Below are positions 49,581-62,035 of a stretch of DNA of 64,000 nt, one piece after another. Source of the stretch: Brassica napus (Eukaryota > Streptophyta > Magnoliopsida > Brassicales > Brassicaceae). Made by a program: the position numbers and the translations under genes. The notes beneath the pieces are model-generated. The model saw nothing but the letters and a program-made list of their open reading frames with translations, did not search any database and was not told the DNA's origin. Position 1 is the first letter of the stretch. Each line of letters opens with the position of its first letter. The stretch is from positions 13,005,597 through 13,069,596 of the forward strand of contig NC_063446.1 in NCBI RefSeq assembly GCF_020379485.1. The letters run 5' to 3'.

Positions 49581-50646
49581 TAGGGATGTTAAAATGGTAA
49601 AATCCACCCCATTTAAACCCACCCCGTTTAAGACCCACCCCATTCAAAACCCATACCCGTTTAGACCCATTTAAAAATAGGTTTCTTAGGGGTACTCATT
49701 TAGATACACAAAATTTGTAATAACCCATTTAGACCCATTTAGACTCATTTAAACTATTGTTGATCTAATTTTTAATTGTTTTAACTTTATGGTTTTTAAC
49801 AAAAATTAAATGAAACAAATAAAAAATTATAACTGATTTTTATTATATAAACGCAAATCAAATTAATCTGGTAAAACCGTAAAATCAAGTTTTCTTCTAA
49901 AACCGCTAAATTGATTTTTCTCCGCTAAAACCGCAAAATCAGTAAAAATCAAGTTTTCCCGCCAAAACCGTAAAAATCGAGTTTTCCCGCCAAAACCCTA
50001 AAATCGAGTTTTCCGTTAAAACCGTAAAATCGAGTTTTTCCGCCAAAACCGTAAAATCGAGTTTTTTCCGCTAAAATAGTAAAATCGTGTTTTCAGGCCA
50101 AAACCGTAAAATCGTGTTTTCCCGCCAAAACCGTAAAATCGAGTTTTCCCGCCAAAACCGAAAAACCGAGTTTTTTCCGCCAAAACCGTAAAAACCGAGT
50201 TTTTCCGCCAAAACCGTAAAAACCGAGTTTTCCCGCGAAAACCAAAAAAACAAGTTTTTTCGCCAAACGCGAAAACCAAAAAATCAAGTTTTCTCGCCAA
50301 AACTGCATAATCAGATTTTTCCGCCAAAACCAGAAAATGTGTTTCCCGTCAAAACTGTAAAATCCTTTTTTTTTTGCCACAACTGCAAAATCAGAATTTT
50401 TTCGCATAAATCGTAAAATCGATTTTTTCGCCAAAACTATACAATCACATTTTCCTACAAAAAATAATTAATTATATTAATTTAAATGAGTTAATAGAGT
50501 CCCCACTAATTTTAAGTAGAACGCATTTAGTAAATGAATCTTAATAAAACTAACCATTTAAAACCCATTTAACTAAATGAGTCTAAATGAGCATTTATTT
50601 TAAACCCATTTAAAACCCGCTAACAAAACCCATTATAACATCCCTA
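49581..50646. mobile_element. hAT-like non-autonomous element with minisatellite core (1066 bp)
   Basis: Ends TAGGGATGTTAAAATGG and, inverted, TAGGGATGTTATAATGG, flanked by 8-bp near-duplicates CTTGGAAT (49573-49580) and CCTGGAAT (50647-50654), which fits hAT. Subterminal zones carry repeated CCCATTTAAACCCA/AACCCATTTA words. The core (about 49870-50450) is a degenerate array of units of about 27-28 bp of the type CCGCCAAAACCGTAAAATCG. Open stretches there on the minus strand are only the repeat read as a peptide (FLRFWRENS-like). No transposase. Confidence 0.8.
49870..50450. repeat. Degenerate minisatellite, unit about 27-28 bp
   Basis: Repeated variants of GAGTTTTCCCGCCAAAACCG followed by TAAAATC, roughly twenty units by eye. 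Confidence 0.85.
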
Positions 50647-50654
50647 CCTGGAAT

Positions 50655-51843
50655 TGTGAGCAAACCCTTTAACACATCAGTTACATGGCCTGCAATGCTA
50701 TCACTGCGTTTAAGTTAAATAAAACACAAAGAAACCGTCTAGAGAAGTTCTAACTTTCATAACAAAAGTGGTTCTGAAAAAAAGCAAACCTATTAATCAC
50801 AAATTTAGCAGTAAGAGATTATATCATCTTTCTCATGAGGACTGGCGTAACAGGATCATCTTTCGTGGTGAAATAGTCCCACAGACACACACCAGTCAGT
50901 GCGTTATAAGATATAGATGGAAAATTACTAATATATCCAAGACAATTGAAGCTTTGTGTATCCTAACGGAATTGAATTAGGAATATAAGTGTATCTTTCA
51001 ATCTAGAGCTCTAACAAAACCCATCCAGAGATGGAAATAACTTCTTAAGCATTTGTTACAGGTATTGTTTCCAGGGCAAAAGGGAGCATACCTGATAATC
51101 AGAAAGACCCGTTTGTTAAGATTCACATTTTCACACACATTATCACTACAGAGAAAGACGGTTCGGTGGACGTGTTTTGGACGATTATGGAGACGGGATT
51201 CCAGCTCGTCAATTATATTCCTTCACGGTATTTGATGAAGTTTCGTACGGATCTTAACGTCAAAACCTAGAATCTGAACGAACCGGCTAGGATTCAAATT
51301 CAAAAGAGGATGTTATCTAAGGGTGATCCACTCTAGGTGAGTTTCTTCAGCTATTAATTGGACGCCTAGATTTCATCGAGATTCGTCTTCTGCGAATCGA
51401 TATTTGATTGCTTCTCTGCAACTTTTGATTCGAGCTTCTCTTTGTTGTATATGTTTTTCTGGTGAATTCTGCGAGGGGCAGAGATTGGTGATGAAGGGGT
51501 TTATATAAGGTGACAAACAAAAGGAGTCGGAACGATAACATTATTCAGATGAAAGGAGTAAAGAGAAGAACTGAAGGACGTGGAGTGGATAATAAATTCA
51601 GATACGCAGGGAAGTGGAAGAGCCAGGGAATCTTTTCTTGCGTCGAAGATTAGGTAAGGTGGACTCTAAATGGGCTATGGCGAATTATTAGGATTATGAG
51701 CCCAGACATATGGCTCGGTATTGTTTGTATCGGCTTAAGCAAATGACGTGGCAAATTAGAAAACTCTTATTGGACGATTTTTTAAAATGATGTGGCATGT
51801 CTCTCCTTTGAGCATATCTCCCTTTTAGTATTGTTAGATTTAA
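50655..51843. other. Unassigned region
   Basis: It may include more of the decayed PAT locus or another gene remnant: on the minus strand a stretch ending ATTCCAAG before a GT (crossing the hAT site) looks like an old exon end. 51060-51660 has moderate GC but no convincing frame. Confidence 0.3.
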
Positions 51844-52579
51844 GCTTTTAGTTAAATAATAAATATAGAGTTGATTAAAGACACATTTTGTCTTTGGTTT
51901 ACACTAGGAGACACTTTCCACTTGTGAGACACTTTTTGGTAGGGCCAAAGAGTTGGTTTGTCAAAATTACCCTTGTGAGAAATGAAATCAATAGTATTCT
52001 GCTGGAAGGAATCGAGAATTGGATTAAAAAAGTTATTTTTCTCTCTCTCCTATAATATAATAACTTTTTCTATTGGTTTCTCATAAAAAAAAAGTTATTC
52101 CTCACAACATGTTTTATTTCGTATTATTTCATACTAAAATTTATAAGTATAAATATATAATGTACAAAATAAATTATAACTTTTTTTGTTCTATATTTCG
52201 AGATCCATATTATATATGTTTTGATATTTTTTAAAAATTAGATTTTCAAAACGAATTATGTGGACACAACTATTGTGGACGAATATGTCGAACATACGTC
52301 GCTAATGTAACTATGAATAAATTTATGTTTTTCGTTTATGTGTTTACATTTTCTCTGCATATCTATCCACATATTATTCATCCACGACTCGTCTACGTAT
52401 TGTCTATCCACGAGTCGTCCATCCACAACTTGCATCATCCATCCATCTATAACCAATATTCTCTTCCTCTCTTTACTCCAGCACCTCTTCATTTTCCTCT
52501 TCTCCAAAGAAAAATCCATAGGTTTTGATTTGTGTTAATCTCCAAAATTTTAAACCAGATTAGAAACAAATCCAGCAAT

Positions 52580-52829
52580 TTCGGTGATGTTTCTCATGGT
52601 TTTGACGAAGCTTCTCATGGTGATTACAGCTACGCCCAAGCTCTGTTTGAGGTGTGGTTGGTGGCTATGGATTCGTTTTGTGGAGAGCAACATGGTTATG
52701 GTCTCATATTTTTGATAAAATAAACGAGCTAAGAGATCAAGTCAAAATTCTATCCGAAAATGGAGAAAAATGATTTCAGTGAAGTTTCTCACAACACTTA
52801 TAGACGTGTCAAAGCTCTGTTTGAGGCGT
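52580..52829 (+). repeat. Tandem duplicate segment interrupted by Athila
   Basis: GATGTTTCTCATGGTTTTGA... to CTCTGTTTGAGGTGTGGT (52580-52660) is repeated with changes starting near 52775 (GAAGTTTCTCACAACA, CTCTGTTTGAGGCG) and continues after the retrotransposon at 63583 (TGGTCAGAAGCTACGGCTTT). Open stretches read ALFEVWLVAMDSFCGEQHGY and KALFEAW... , a decayed coding piece of unknown family. Confidence 0.5.
52825..52829 (+). other. Target-site duplication GGCGT (left) of Athila
   Basis: GGCGT precedes the left LTR and recurs at 63578-63582 after the right LTR. Confidence 0.9.
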
Positions 52830-54371
52830 TGATAATAGGTTTTTCTACCTATTGCAAATGTTGTAGTATAGGGGGGTGAGTGAATGTCGAACCAGTCCTA
52901 GTGATGTGAATCAGTGAGAATACAAGTCATTTCTTAAGCTAAGCGGATTCAATAGTTGTGAGTGTGTGACAAGTAACAATAGCAAACAGAGCAATACAAC
53001 AAGGTTTTGATCAATTTAGACAAGTGAATCCATGGGCTAAGGGAATTGATTTCAAGTAACTAAAATCCAATCTAGGTGACAAGCTTTCAATCAAAGTAAT
53101 CTCTTAAGTCTAAACACAATTCTAGACAAGTCCTATGTCTAGGTAAATGCCCATTTGCTTAGAAATCATTAAACATCAAATGTCTTTGGCTTAATTCAAT
53201 CAAGCAATCTTTAAGTTCAAGTTCAATAACTATCTAGCAATTTTAACATCAAGTGTCCTTGGCTAATCTCACTAGAGCTTAGTTGAGTTGATTCAAACAC
53301 TTCATCTAATCATGTCTGATGAGAAGTGTTTAGAAATCAGGTTTAGAGTGATCAAGACTAAACAAGCATTAAGAATACTCAACAAGCAAGTTCATACAAG
53401 GATCTAATACAATAACACCATAGATCTTCACTAAGTTACTCTAATCTCCCTAACCCATGAATTCTTAAGGAAACTACTCACTAATCTCCATGAAAACACT
53501 TAATCTCATAATAGATTGAAGCATATTCAAGTAGATACAACAGAGAATAAAGATAAACAAGGATTTAAACAAGCAAAACGAAATTAAAACTCAAGAACAG
53601 ATGATGAACAATTGAAGAACAGCTCAAGAACACTAAGAACAATGATATTTCAAAGAGAGAGAGTTTTTGACAAGTTAAATTATTACAAAGTTGGATAATC
53701 AAGTTTCTTCCCCACTCTTTTGATAAAAAGAAAGCAGATATTATACAGAAAAGTAGGAAAAATCGTGCAAAGGAAAGGTGGGTGGAAGAAAGTGGGAAGT
53801 TGGTTAATCCCATCAACTTTCAAGTGGTCCCCGGCAAGGATTGATACACCTATAGTAAATCGATCATAACTTATCCAATACAGCTTCAAATGACTTGAAA
53901 CCACTTCTATTGGAAAGCTAACTCAATTTCCAGTGTCTCCACAAATTTTGAGCTTCAGAAGAGATTTTTAAGGCCTTCATCCGTGTTCATCTTTCACGCT
54001 CTGGCTTCAGAGCGGGTACGCCACCTCGCTGCCAAACCCCGCTCCAAATGTTTTGCTTCGTTTCTTCATAACACGCGCGAGCTACAGACCCCGCTCCACC
54101 AGGTCGCTCTACATATGGAGCGGGTACGCTACCTCGCTGCGTGAGGTCGCTCTGATAGGGAGATCGCTCAATGATCACTTTTAACACTTCTTTTGGACTC
54201 CAATTGCACTCAAAATCCCACCAATGGTCCTCTAACTCATCCATGGTGCTCTCCAACACCTGATATGTACAAATGCAATGATATGCAACCTAAATGTGCC
54301 TAAATGATGCTCCAAATGACCAAACCATGCAAGAATAAGAAGTTAAAAACATGTAAATTCACAAGATATCA
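52830..54371 (-). repeat. Athila 3' LTR
   Basis: 1542 bp, practically identical to 62036-63577. Open stretches inside the LTR, such as 53987-54259, are duplicated in both LTRs and have no recognisable similarity. Confidence 0.95.
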
Positions 54372-54383
54372 ACTCCCCCACAC
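54372..54383 (-). other. Athila polypurine tract
   Basis: The minus strand reads GTGTGGGGGAGT directly before the 3' LTR. Confidence 0.8.
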
Positions 54384-55632
54384 TAGTCCTTTACTTGTCC
54401 TCAAGTAAAGTTTCAAGTCCTAAGAAGGAAGAAGTTTGAAAAAGGGAGCTCTTAGCCAAAAGACACACATCCTAGCTCTTCTACAACATTCCAAATGATC
54501 ATAGCAAACAATCATTGGTCATTTTTCTATCAGTCTAGCTTCTCAATGCCTATCAAACTCTTTTTATTTCTTTATACAAAGTGCAATGTTCATCAATCAA
54601 CAAGTAACTTCAACCAATTCTCACATTCATTCACACACACACACACAAGGTGGATTCTCACAAATGGGCACATGATCTCAATCACTTGGCTTGGTAGATT
54701 AATGGTCTTTTATGAATGAAAAGAAAGGTTCAAATACAATCTTTTTAATGGTGGCAATCACTCAAGAACAAGGAGCATGATCATTATGCAAAATTTATCT
54801 AAGACTAGGAGCAATTCATGCATACATAGCTCATTCTCATCATTCTACTCTTCTTCCTAAGTGATTACAAATTCTACCCATCTTTTATATTTCAAAACCC
54901 AAGTATATACACTTCACTCACATTTCTCACCAAGTGAACTCTCTCTTTTTTTTTTTATTTACATGATCAACCAACTAAGAACTTGACACTCTTTTTCTTT
55001 CCCCATTATGATCTTTCATTAATTTTTTTTTTTTTTTTTTACTTTGGGGAATTCTAATTGACACACTTAAGAGTTTTTCTTCTTTTATTTTCTTGGTTCC
55101 TATTGGTTTTCTTTTCTTATTGACACTCTTTGATCTTTTTCTCTTTTCTCAAACCCAAGATATAACAACTTAAAAACACACAAACTCACTCACCATCCTA
55201 GATGCTAGTTCAAATGAGGATCTTATGCTAGCAATAGATGAGAACAAACATATGTCGCTCCCAATACTCTCAAGATTTTGCACATGACAAGCTATCAATA
55301 AGAGACCTCACTCAACAAATCAATATTGGTTTCAAAGAATGGCAAGGGTTCAAGGGTAAGGGAGTGCTATTTGGGTTAATGAAAGGATAAGACATGGAAT
55401 AAGATAACCCAAATGTGTATGAAATCCATGATCAAGTATGCAAGTGCCCATATGCAAGAGAGATTAAATTCATTATGATCAAGTTCAGTTTGTAATTGGT
55501 TTCAAGAACAATGTCAATATCATATGAGCAACATGTTTCAAAAAGAGTTTTCAAGGCTCAAGAGATGCTTGTAGATATGTTCTTTTCATGGCAATTTCAA
55601 TCATGGCTCCCTATGCATAATTCAAAACTCAC

Positions 55633-55673
<41 letters not shown>

Positions 55674-56188
55674 TCACAAGAAAATCCAAAATGCAAATCA
55701 TTAAAATCCACACAGATGCAAAGTGCTTGATATGTCAAATGCAAATCATCCAAATAAAAACAAGCAAAATGATCAGTTTTTATAGTACCCCCACCACACT
55801 CGAATCACACAGTCTCTTGTGTGACTTTGAATTTGGAGTGGTTTACATGATAAGTAAAATAAAAATTACTAGAGATGTGGAGAGAATTTAAACCGGATTA
55901 GAGTACTTACCTTGTGACTGTAGCGACTTGAGCATGTCACTATGGATATGTCGCTATGAGCATGTCTCCACAACACTTGTGTTTCTTTCCTAGCCTCTTT
56001 TGAATCCTTTCTTTTTCTGAGCACCTTCCAAACTGAAATGACACACAATTCACACAAACAAACACACAAACAAGGATAGTTCACACAATTTATTAAAAAC
56101 ATTCACACATATATACAAAGGATACTCTTGAGATTTCCTCCCAAGTGAGCTTGTTTTAAGTCTCTAGCTTGACTTTGCCTCCTTTAGG
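54384..56188 (-). other. Athila 3' noncoding region, no env
   Basis: About 1.8 kb between pol and the polypurine tract. No long frame on either strand and no env-like ORF, which some Athila elements carry here. It contains T-rich tracts including 33 consecutive T at 55636-55668. Confidence 0.7.
55636..55668. repeat. Poly(T) tract, 33 nt
   Basis: Uninterrupted run of T on the plus strand (poly-A on the element's sense strand). Confidence 0.95.
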
Positions 56189-59100
56189 TTAGACTGTGGT
56201 TGGATCGGAAAGTGGAACCGAAGTTCCCAGGTCTTCCGATTTGGTTCCCAAGTAAAGCTTCGCCCTTTGTCCATTGATGGTGAACTCTCTTCCATCAGAA
56301 CTCCACAAAACTATTGCTCCATAAGGTTTAACCTCTTTAATCTTGAAAGGACCAGACCACCTTGACTTGAGCTTGCCTGGAAACAGTTTCAGTCTGGAGT
56401 TGTATAGAAGAACTTGATCTCCTTCTTTAAAGTCTCTTTTCAGGATATGTTTGTCATGGAGAGCCTTTGTTTTCTCTTTGTAGATCTTTGAACTTTCAAA
56501 AGCTTCAAGTCTTATCTCATCAAGTTCATTCAGCTGGATCAATCTCTTCTCCTTGGCGCTCTTGATGTCAAAGTTCAGCAACTTGACTGCCCATAGTGCC
56601 TTGTACTCAAGCTCAACTGGTAGATGGCAAGATTTTCCATAGAGAAGGTTGAAAGGTGTAGTCCCCAAAGGTGTCTTGTAAGCTGTCCTATAAGCCCACA
56701 ATGCATCATCAAGCTTGATGGACCAATCTTTCCGTGTAACCCCCACAATCTTCTCCAGAATGGACTTGATCTCCCTGTTGGAAATCTCAACTTGACCACT
56801 TGTTTGGGGGTGGTAAGGAGTTGCAACCTTGTGCTTCACACCATTCTTCTTAAGGAGGTTTGCAAACAGTTTGTTGATGAAGTGAGACCCTCCATCACTG
56901 ATCACAACTCTTGGAATCCCAAACCTTGGAAAGATTATGCTCTTGAACATTTTTAGAACCACCCTTGCATCATTGGTTGGACTTGCAATTGCTTCCACCC
57001 ACTTAGAGACATAATCTACAGCCACCAGTATGTACTTGTTGCTATAAGAGGAAGGAAAAGGCCCCATGAAGTCAATACCCCAGACATCAAACACTTCAAC
57101 TTCTAGGATGGGGTTTTGAGGCATTTCATTCCTCTTGGTGATGTTTCCTCTTCTTTGACAAGAGTCACACCTTGAGACAAAGTCTTGGGTGTCTTTAAAC
57201 ATGTGAGGCCACCAAAATCCAGCTTGTAGGACTTTTGCAACCGTCTTAAAGGTAGCAAAGTGGCCTCCATAGGATGATCCATGACAATGTGTAAGGATCC
57301 CATCAATTTCTTCTTCAGCCACTGCCCTTCTATAGAGTTGATCTCTACAAAGTATGTAGAGGTAAGGCTCATCCCAATAATATCTCTTCACATCCTTATA
57401 GAACTTCTTCTTGGCATAACCTTCAAGGTTCAATGGCTCTTTTCCAGTAGCTAAGTAGTTGACTATATCAGCATACCAAGGACCCTTCTCATCAGCTGCC
57501 TTCACCTCTTCAAGTTTCTTTCCCGTCTCACAAACAGCTACCACTGCATGAATAGCCATCATTTGCTCTTCTGGAAGTCTGTCATCAATAGGGATTCCAC
57601 ACTCCACCTTCAACCTGGACAGGTGATCAGCTACTCCATTCTCAACTCCAGGCCTGTCCTTGATCTCAAGATCAAACTCTTGTAGCAGCAGAATCCATCT
57701 CAACAGTCTTGGTTTTGCATCTTTCTTGGCTAAGAGGTGTCTTAATGCAGCATGATCAGTGTAGACAGTCACCTTTGACCCAACCAAGTAGCTTCTGAAC
57801 TTCTCAAATGCAAAGACAATGGCCAATAGCTCCTTTTCAGTTGTAGAGTATTTAGCTTGAGCTTCATCAAGTGTTCTACTTGCATAGTAGATCACATGTG
57901 ACTTCTTGTCTCTCTTCTGGCCTAGGACTGCTCCTACAGCAAAGTCACTTGCATCACACATGATCTCAAAGGGGAGATCCCAATCTGGCGGTTGAACTAT
58001 GGGTGCACTGATGAGTGCATTCTTCAGGTTTTTGAAAGCTTCCATACACTCCTCATCGAAGTGAAATGCAGCTTCTTTGCATAACAGCCTGGTCAATGGT
58101 CTAGCTATCTTTGAGAAATCCATAATGAATCTTCTATAGAAACCGGCATGACCCAGAAAGCTTCTTATATCCTTCACCGTTCTTGGTGGCGCTAGACCAA
58201 CCATGACATCTATCTTGGCTTTGTCCACTTCAATTCCTTTCTCAGAAACTTTGTGTCCAAGAACAATCCCTTCCTTGACCATGAAGTGACACTTCTCCCA
58301 ATTGAGCACCAGGTTAGTGTCCTCACATCTCCGTAATACCCTGCAAAGATTTGACAAACAAGTAGCAAACGAAGAACCATATACAGAAAAATCATCCATA
58401 AACACCTCCATTACATCCTCAATAAAATCAGAGAAGATTGACATCATTGCTCTTTGGAATGTTCCTGGTGCATTGCACAGTCCAAATGGCATCCTTCGAT
58501 ATGCAAAGGTACCATAAGGACAAGTGAATGTCGTTTTCTCTTGGTCATTTGGGTGTATAGGGATTTGGAAAAATCCAGAGTATCCATCAAGGAAACAATA
58601 ATAAGGATGGTTAGCTAGCCTCTCTAACATCTGATCAATGAATGGTAAAGGGAAATGATCCTTTCTAGAGGCTGCATTCAGTTTTCGATAGTCAATGCAC
58701 ATCCTATGTCCAGTTATTGTTCTTGTTGGTATTAACTCATCATTTTCGTTCTTAACAACTGTTATGCCACCTTTTTTAGGAACTACATGCACAGGTGAAA
58801 CCCAATTGCTATCAGAGATAGGATAGATCACACCAGCATCTAACAATTTGATTATCTCTTTTTTAACAACATCTTTCAAATTAGGATTTAATCTTCTTTG
58901 GTGTTCAATTGAAGTTTTAGATTCATCCTCTAGATGTATCCTATGCATGCACAAAGATGGTGAGATTCCTTTAATGTCATCAAGTGAGTATCCTAGTGCT
59001 TTTCTATACTTTTTAAGTTCATTTAAAAGCATAGACAATTCATTCTCAGTCAGCTCACTACTCACAATGACAGGATATGTCTCATTAGGTCCAAGGAAAG

Positions 59101-60181
59101 CGTACCTTACACCATGGGGAAGAGGTTTAAGCTCCACTTTTGGTGCCTTGAGCTCACTCCAATCAGCTTCATGGAGGTTCTCTTGAATGTCTGCTGAGGC
59201 AGCATGTTGAGTCATTTGTGGCAACTCCATGAACTCATCTTCTCCATCCTCCTCAAGGTGAACATCTAGCCTTCTTACTAGCTCATCACTCTCTTTGTTT
59301 TCAATCATTTGGGTCTCTCTTTCAATGGTCAGGGCATGTTGAAGAGAGTCCTCAATCGCTAACTCCTCAAGGAAATTATCAGCCAAGGCATCCATCTCAT
59401 CAATGTAGAATATTTCTCCTTGAGTTGTGGGCTTCTTCATCATCTCCTTGATATCAAAATGGAGAATGTGATCTTTTCCAAGGTGGAGATCAATTGTGCC
59501 ATCTCTCACATTCACCATTGCTCCGGCAGTTGCCAAGAAAGGTCTTCCAAAGATCAAAGGATCTCTAGGCTCTTCATCCATCTCAAGCACTACAAAGTCA
59601 GTAGGCACTTCACAATTTCCTATCTTGACAGGAAGATCTTCTAGGATGCCAATGGGGAGCTTGACAGATCGATCAGCTAGCACCAAAGAGATCTTGCACT
59701 TTTTATATTGTGTAAACCCAAGCTTCTTGGCAATGGATAGTGGCATGAGGCTGACACTTGCTCCCAAATCACATAGACATTTCTCAAATGTCAAAGGTCC
59801 AATGGCGCATGGCAGGGTGAAACTACCAGGGTCTTCTAGCTTCCTTGGGACAGTCAGTCTCTGAATAATGGCACTGCACTCGTGAGTAAGAATCACCATC
59901 CCTTCCATCTTTTTCTTCTTTTGTTCTACAGCATCTTTCAAGAACTTGCTGTATTGTGGAACCAGCATAAATGCATCAATTATGGGCATGGTGAGCTGAA
60001 CTTCACTGATCTGTTTGTCAAACAAGGCTTTGTACTTCTCTAGGAGTTGCTTCTTGAATCTTCCAGGAAAGGGAAGCTTTGGCTCATAGGGAGGAGGAGT
60101 GAACAATTTCTCCTTTGTTGATGTAGCCTCCTCATTTTTGTTCTCAACTTTCTCCTCTCCAATCTTTCTCTTGCCCTTGCT
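56189..60181 (-). CDS. Athila-type pol polyprotein (protease, RT, RNase H, integrase)
   Basis: The frame is open from 60181 to 56189; the first Met at 60106 gives 1305 aa. Retropepsin motif [10 protein letters not shown] lies near residue 112. Reverse transcriptase follows, with [26 protein letters not shown] and the catalytic FMDDFSVYG near residue 567. RNase H is marked by [14 protein letters not shown] near residue 720 and [10 protein letters not shown]. Integrase has an HHCC zinc region ([19 protein letters not shown]) near residue 940 and the catalytic Asp residues in GIDFMGPFP and VISDGGSHF, then a Glu in [12 protein letters not shown]. All parts look intact. No upstream Met exists between 60181 and 60106, so it is presumably expressed from the gag message by frameshifting, or a recent indel has separated it from gag. 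Confidence 0.93.
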   Translation of the reverse strand, partial: SKGKRKIGEEKVENKNEEATSTKEKLFTPPPYEPKLPFPGRFKKQLLEKYKALFDKQISEVQLTMPIIDAFMLVPQYSKFLKDAVEQKKKKMEGMVILTHECSAIIQRLTVPRKLEDPGSFTLPCAIGPLTFEKCLCDLGASVSLMPLSIAKKLGFTQYKKCKISLVLADRSVKLPIGILEDLPVKIGNCEVPTDFVVLEMDEEPRDPLIFGRPFLATAGAMVNVRDGTIDLHLGKDHILHFDIKEMMKKPTTQGEIFYIDEMDALADNFLEELAIEDSLQHALTIERETQMIENKESDELVRRLDVHLEEDGEDEFMELPQMTQHAASADIQENLHEADWSELKAPKVELKPLPHGVRYAFLGPNETYPVIVSSELTENELSMLLNELKKYRKALGYSLDDIKGISPSLCMHRIHLEDESKTSIEHQRRLNPNLKDVVKKEIIKLLDAGVIYPISDSNWVSPVHVVPKKGGITVVKNENDELIPTRTITGHRMCIDYRKLNAASRKDHFPLPFIDQMLERLANHPYYCFLDGYSGFFQIPIHPNDQEKTTFTCPYGTFAYRRMPFGLCNAPGTFQRAMMSIFSDFIEDVMEVFMDDFSVYGSSFATCLSNLCRVLRRCEDTNLVLNWEKCHFMVKEGIVLGHKVSEKGIEVDKAKIDVMVGLAPPRTVKDIRSFLGHAGFYRRFIMDFSKIARPLTRLLCKEAAFHFDEECMEAFKNLKNALISAPIVQPPDWDLPFEIMCDASDFAVGAVLGQKRDKKSHVIYYASRTLDEAQAKYSTTEKELLAIVFAFEKFRSYLVGSKVTVYTDHAALRHLLAKKDAKPRLLRWILLLQEFDLEIKDRPGVENGVADHLSRLKVECGIPIDDRLPEEQMMAIHAVVAVCETGKKLEEVKAADEKGPWYADIVNYLATGKEPLNLEGYAKKKFYKDVKRYYWDEPYLYILCRDQLYRRAVAEEEIDGILTHCHGSSYGGHFATFKTVAKVLQAGFWWPHMFKDTQDFVSRCDSCQRRGNITKRNEMPQNPILEVEVFDVWGIDFMGPFPSSYSNKYILVAVDYVSKWVEAIASPTNDARVVLKMFKSIIFPRFGIPRVVISDGGSHFINKLFANLLKKNGVKHKVATPYHPQTSGQVEISNREIKSILEKIVGVTRKDWSIKLDDALWAYRTAYKTPLGTTPFNLLYGKSCHLPVELEYKALWAVKLLNFDIKSAKEKRLIQLNELDEIRLEAFESSKIYKEKTKALHDKHILKRDFKEGDQVLLYNSRLKLFPGKLKSRWSGPFKIKEVKPYGAIVLWSSDGREFTINGQRAKLYLGTKSEDLGTSVPLSDPTTV

Positions 60182-61908
60182 TCAACTATCTTCTCCAATA
60201 TTTCCTCATTAGTTTTCTCATCCACAATCACCACATCATCATCTACATTGATGACCACCTCCCCACCTTGTTTCTCATTATCCTTAATGAGGACTTTAGG
60301 AGGCAACTCTCTTCCACTCCTCAGGGTGATTGCCTTCATTGTCTCCTTTGGGTTTTGTTCAGCCTTTCCAGGTAGTGTACCTTGTTGGCGACTTGAACTG
60401 GCTGTCATAGAGACAAACTGGTTCTCCAAGTTTTTGAACTTGTTGTTTAGATCATGGTAATTCCCATCAATCTTGTTGTGGAGATTTTTCAGCTCATATC
60501 CTAATTGTTTCTCACTTCTTGCTTGTCCCTCCAATAATTGTTTCAGCATCGCTTCAGTACTACTCTCTTGTGGAGGTTGTGTTGATGATCCAGCTTGTTC
60601 TTGTGCAGGTTGATTTGGTTTTGGTGAGAATCCAGGAGGGAAGTTCTGTTTTTGTTGGTAACCACCTTGGTTGTTGTTGTAGAATGGCTTAGGCTGATTG
60701 TTGTAGAATGGTTTTGGCTGGTAGTTGTTGAATGGCTTCTGTTGGTTGTTGTAGAAGGGTTTCTGTTGGTAGTTGTTCTGGTTTTGATAGTCATGTTCCT
60801 TCTTGTACCATGTACCCTGAGCGTTGACATAGTACATATCTTCTTGGCATTCTACTCCATCAGCTTCAGAAACCATATGTAACTCCTCCTTCTTGTTCTT
60901 TTCTGATAGTAGCATGTCAATCTTTTCTTGTATTGCTTTCAGTTCTCTTTTTGTGGTCATATCTTCTCCTCCCCCACTTCTGTCTCTTCTGTCATATTCG
61001 TCATTGTAGACAGAATCACTCTGTGCCATGTTCTCCAAGAGTTCTAATGCATCTTCGACAGTCCTCCCCAAGTAGTTTCCATTGCTTGCAGTGTCAAGCT
61101 GGCTTTTGAATTTAGGCAAGACTCCTCTGTAGAATGTGCTTAGCAAGCTCTCATTGTTGAAGCCATGGTGGGGACATTGAGACAAGTAAGTTCTGAATCT
61201 CTCCCATGCCTCTGAAAATCCTTCAAGTCCTTTTTGTTGAAAACCAGAGATCTGATTTCTAAGGTTTGCAGTCCTTGTAGCAGAGAAGAACTTGTTGAGG
61301 AAGGCCTTCTTGCATTCATCCCAAGTGGTGATAGTATCACTTGAGATGTTTTTCTCCCACGTGTGAGCCTTGTCTCCCAAAGAGAAAGGAAACAATCTGA
61401 GCTTGAAAGCATCTTCTGAAACTCCATTTGTTTTTGACAAGCCACAGTATTTATCAAATCTGTCAAGGTGATCTAGTGGGTCTTCCAAGGCAAGTCCATG
61501 GTACTTGTTGTTTTCAATCATGTTGATGAGGCTGGACTTGATCTCGAAATTGTTGTTGGCAACTGGCGGTCCCCTAATGCCCAACCTATTCCCATTTATG
61601 TTAGGTTGATCATATGTACCGATGGCCCTAGCTTGGCGTTGTGGTTGTCTAGGTCGAAGGTTGGCAGCTCCTTGACCATTGCCCTCTTGAGCAGCTCCAG
61701 GAGGAACTTCTTGGACATTTTGTCTATGATCATCAACTTCATAGACACCTTCCGGTTGATTCGGGTTTCTCTCCATCTCAAGCCCCAATCTATGTAAGTG
61801 GGCTTGCTTTTCTCTTTCTCTTCTCTGTCTTCCCAACTCTCTTTCTAAGGCTTTGATGTTGTCCACTCTTGGTGCAAGATTTGTTGATCCTTTGCTTCTC
61901 AAGTTCAT
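60040..61908 (-). CDS. Athila-type gag
   Basis: 622 aa from the Met in [19 protein letters not shown] (the frame is open further up to 61983). It contains the retrotransposon gag core: [78 protein letters not shown]. It is followed by an Asn/Gln/Pro-rich tract with repeated [17 protein letters not shown] units and a coiled-coil segment, and a basic end. No CCHC knuckle is visible. It forms the virus-like particle of the element. Its 3' end overlaps pol by about 140 nt in another frame, and the last about 30 residues ([15 protein letters not shown]...) read the pol N-terminus out of frame. Confidence 0.92.
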   Translation of the reverse strand: MNLRSKGSTNLAPRVDNIKALERELGRQRREREKQAHLHRLGLEMERNPNQPEGVYEVDDHRQNVQEVPPGAAQEGNGQGAANLRPRQPQRQARAIGTYDQPNINGNRLGIRGPPVANNNFEIKSSLINMIENNKYHGLALEDPLDHLDRFDKYCGLSKTNGVSEDAFKLRLFPFSLGDKAHTWEKNISSDTITTWDECKKAFLNKFFSATRTANLRNQISGFQQKGLEGFSEAWERFRTYLSQCPHHGFNNESLLSTFYRGVLPKFKSQLDTASNGNYLGRTVEDALELLENMAQSDSVYNDEYDRRDRSGGGEDMTTKRELKAIQEKIDMLLSEKNKKEELHMVSEADGVECQEDMYYVNAQGTWYKKEHDYQNQNNYQQKPFYNNQQKPFNNYQPKPFYNNQPKPFYNNNQGGYQQKQNFPPGFSPKPNQPAQEQAGSSTQPPQESSTEAMLKQLLEGQARSEKQLGYELKNLHNKIDGNYHDLNNKFKNLENQFVSMTASSSRQQGTLPGKAEQNPKETMKAITLRSGRELPPKVLIKDNEKQGGEVVINVDDDVVIVDEKTNEEILEKIVEARARERLERRKLRTKMRRLHQQRRNCSLLLPMSQSFPFLEDSRSNS

Positions 61909-62014
61909 GCACCTGTCATCCAAATATATATGAAGATAGATAATTAGTAACTTAAAAACAAAGTAAAACTCAGTCTCAAGCAAAGACTCAAACGCAATGT
62001 CACAATCAGACTAG

Positions 62015-62032
62015 TCCCCGGCAACGGCGCCA
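62015..62032 (-). other. Athila primer-binding site
   Basis: On the minus strand TGGCGCCGTTGCCGGGGA begins 3 nt after the 5' LTR. This 18-mer is the tRNA-Asp-type site typical of Athila/Tat elements. Confidence 0.85.
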
Positions 62033-62035
62033 ATT

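Noticed and set aside
50016..50434. Repeated-peptide open frames (FLRFWRKNS-like) on the minus strand
   Set aside because: They are the 27-28-bp minisatellite read in several frames, not a repeat protein.
53565..54259. Open frames inside the LTR (MMGLTNFPLSS..., MLESTMDELEDH...)
   Set aside because: Present identically in both LTRs and without known similarity; treated as LTR sequence.
60652..60882. Plus-strand frame rich in Val/Leu ([13 protein letters not shown])
   Set aside because: Antisense of the Asn/Gln/Pro-rich tract of Athila gag.
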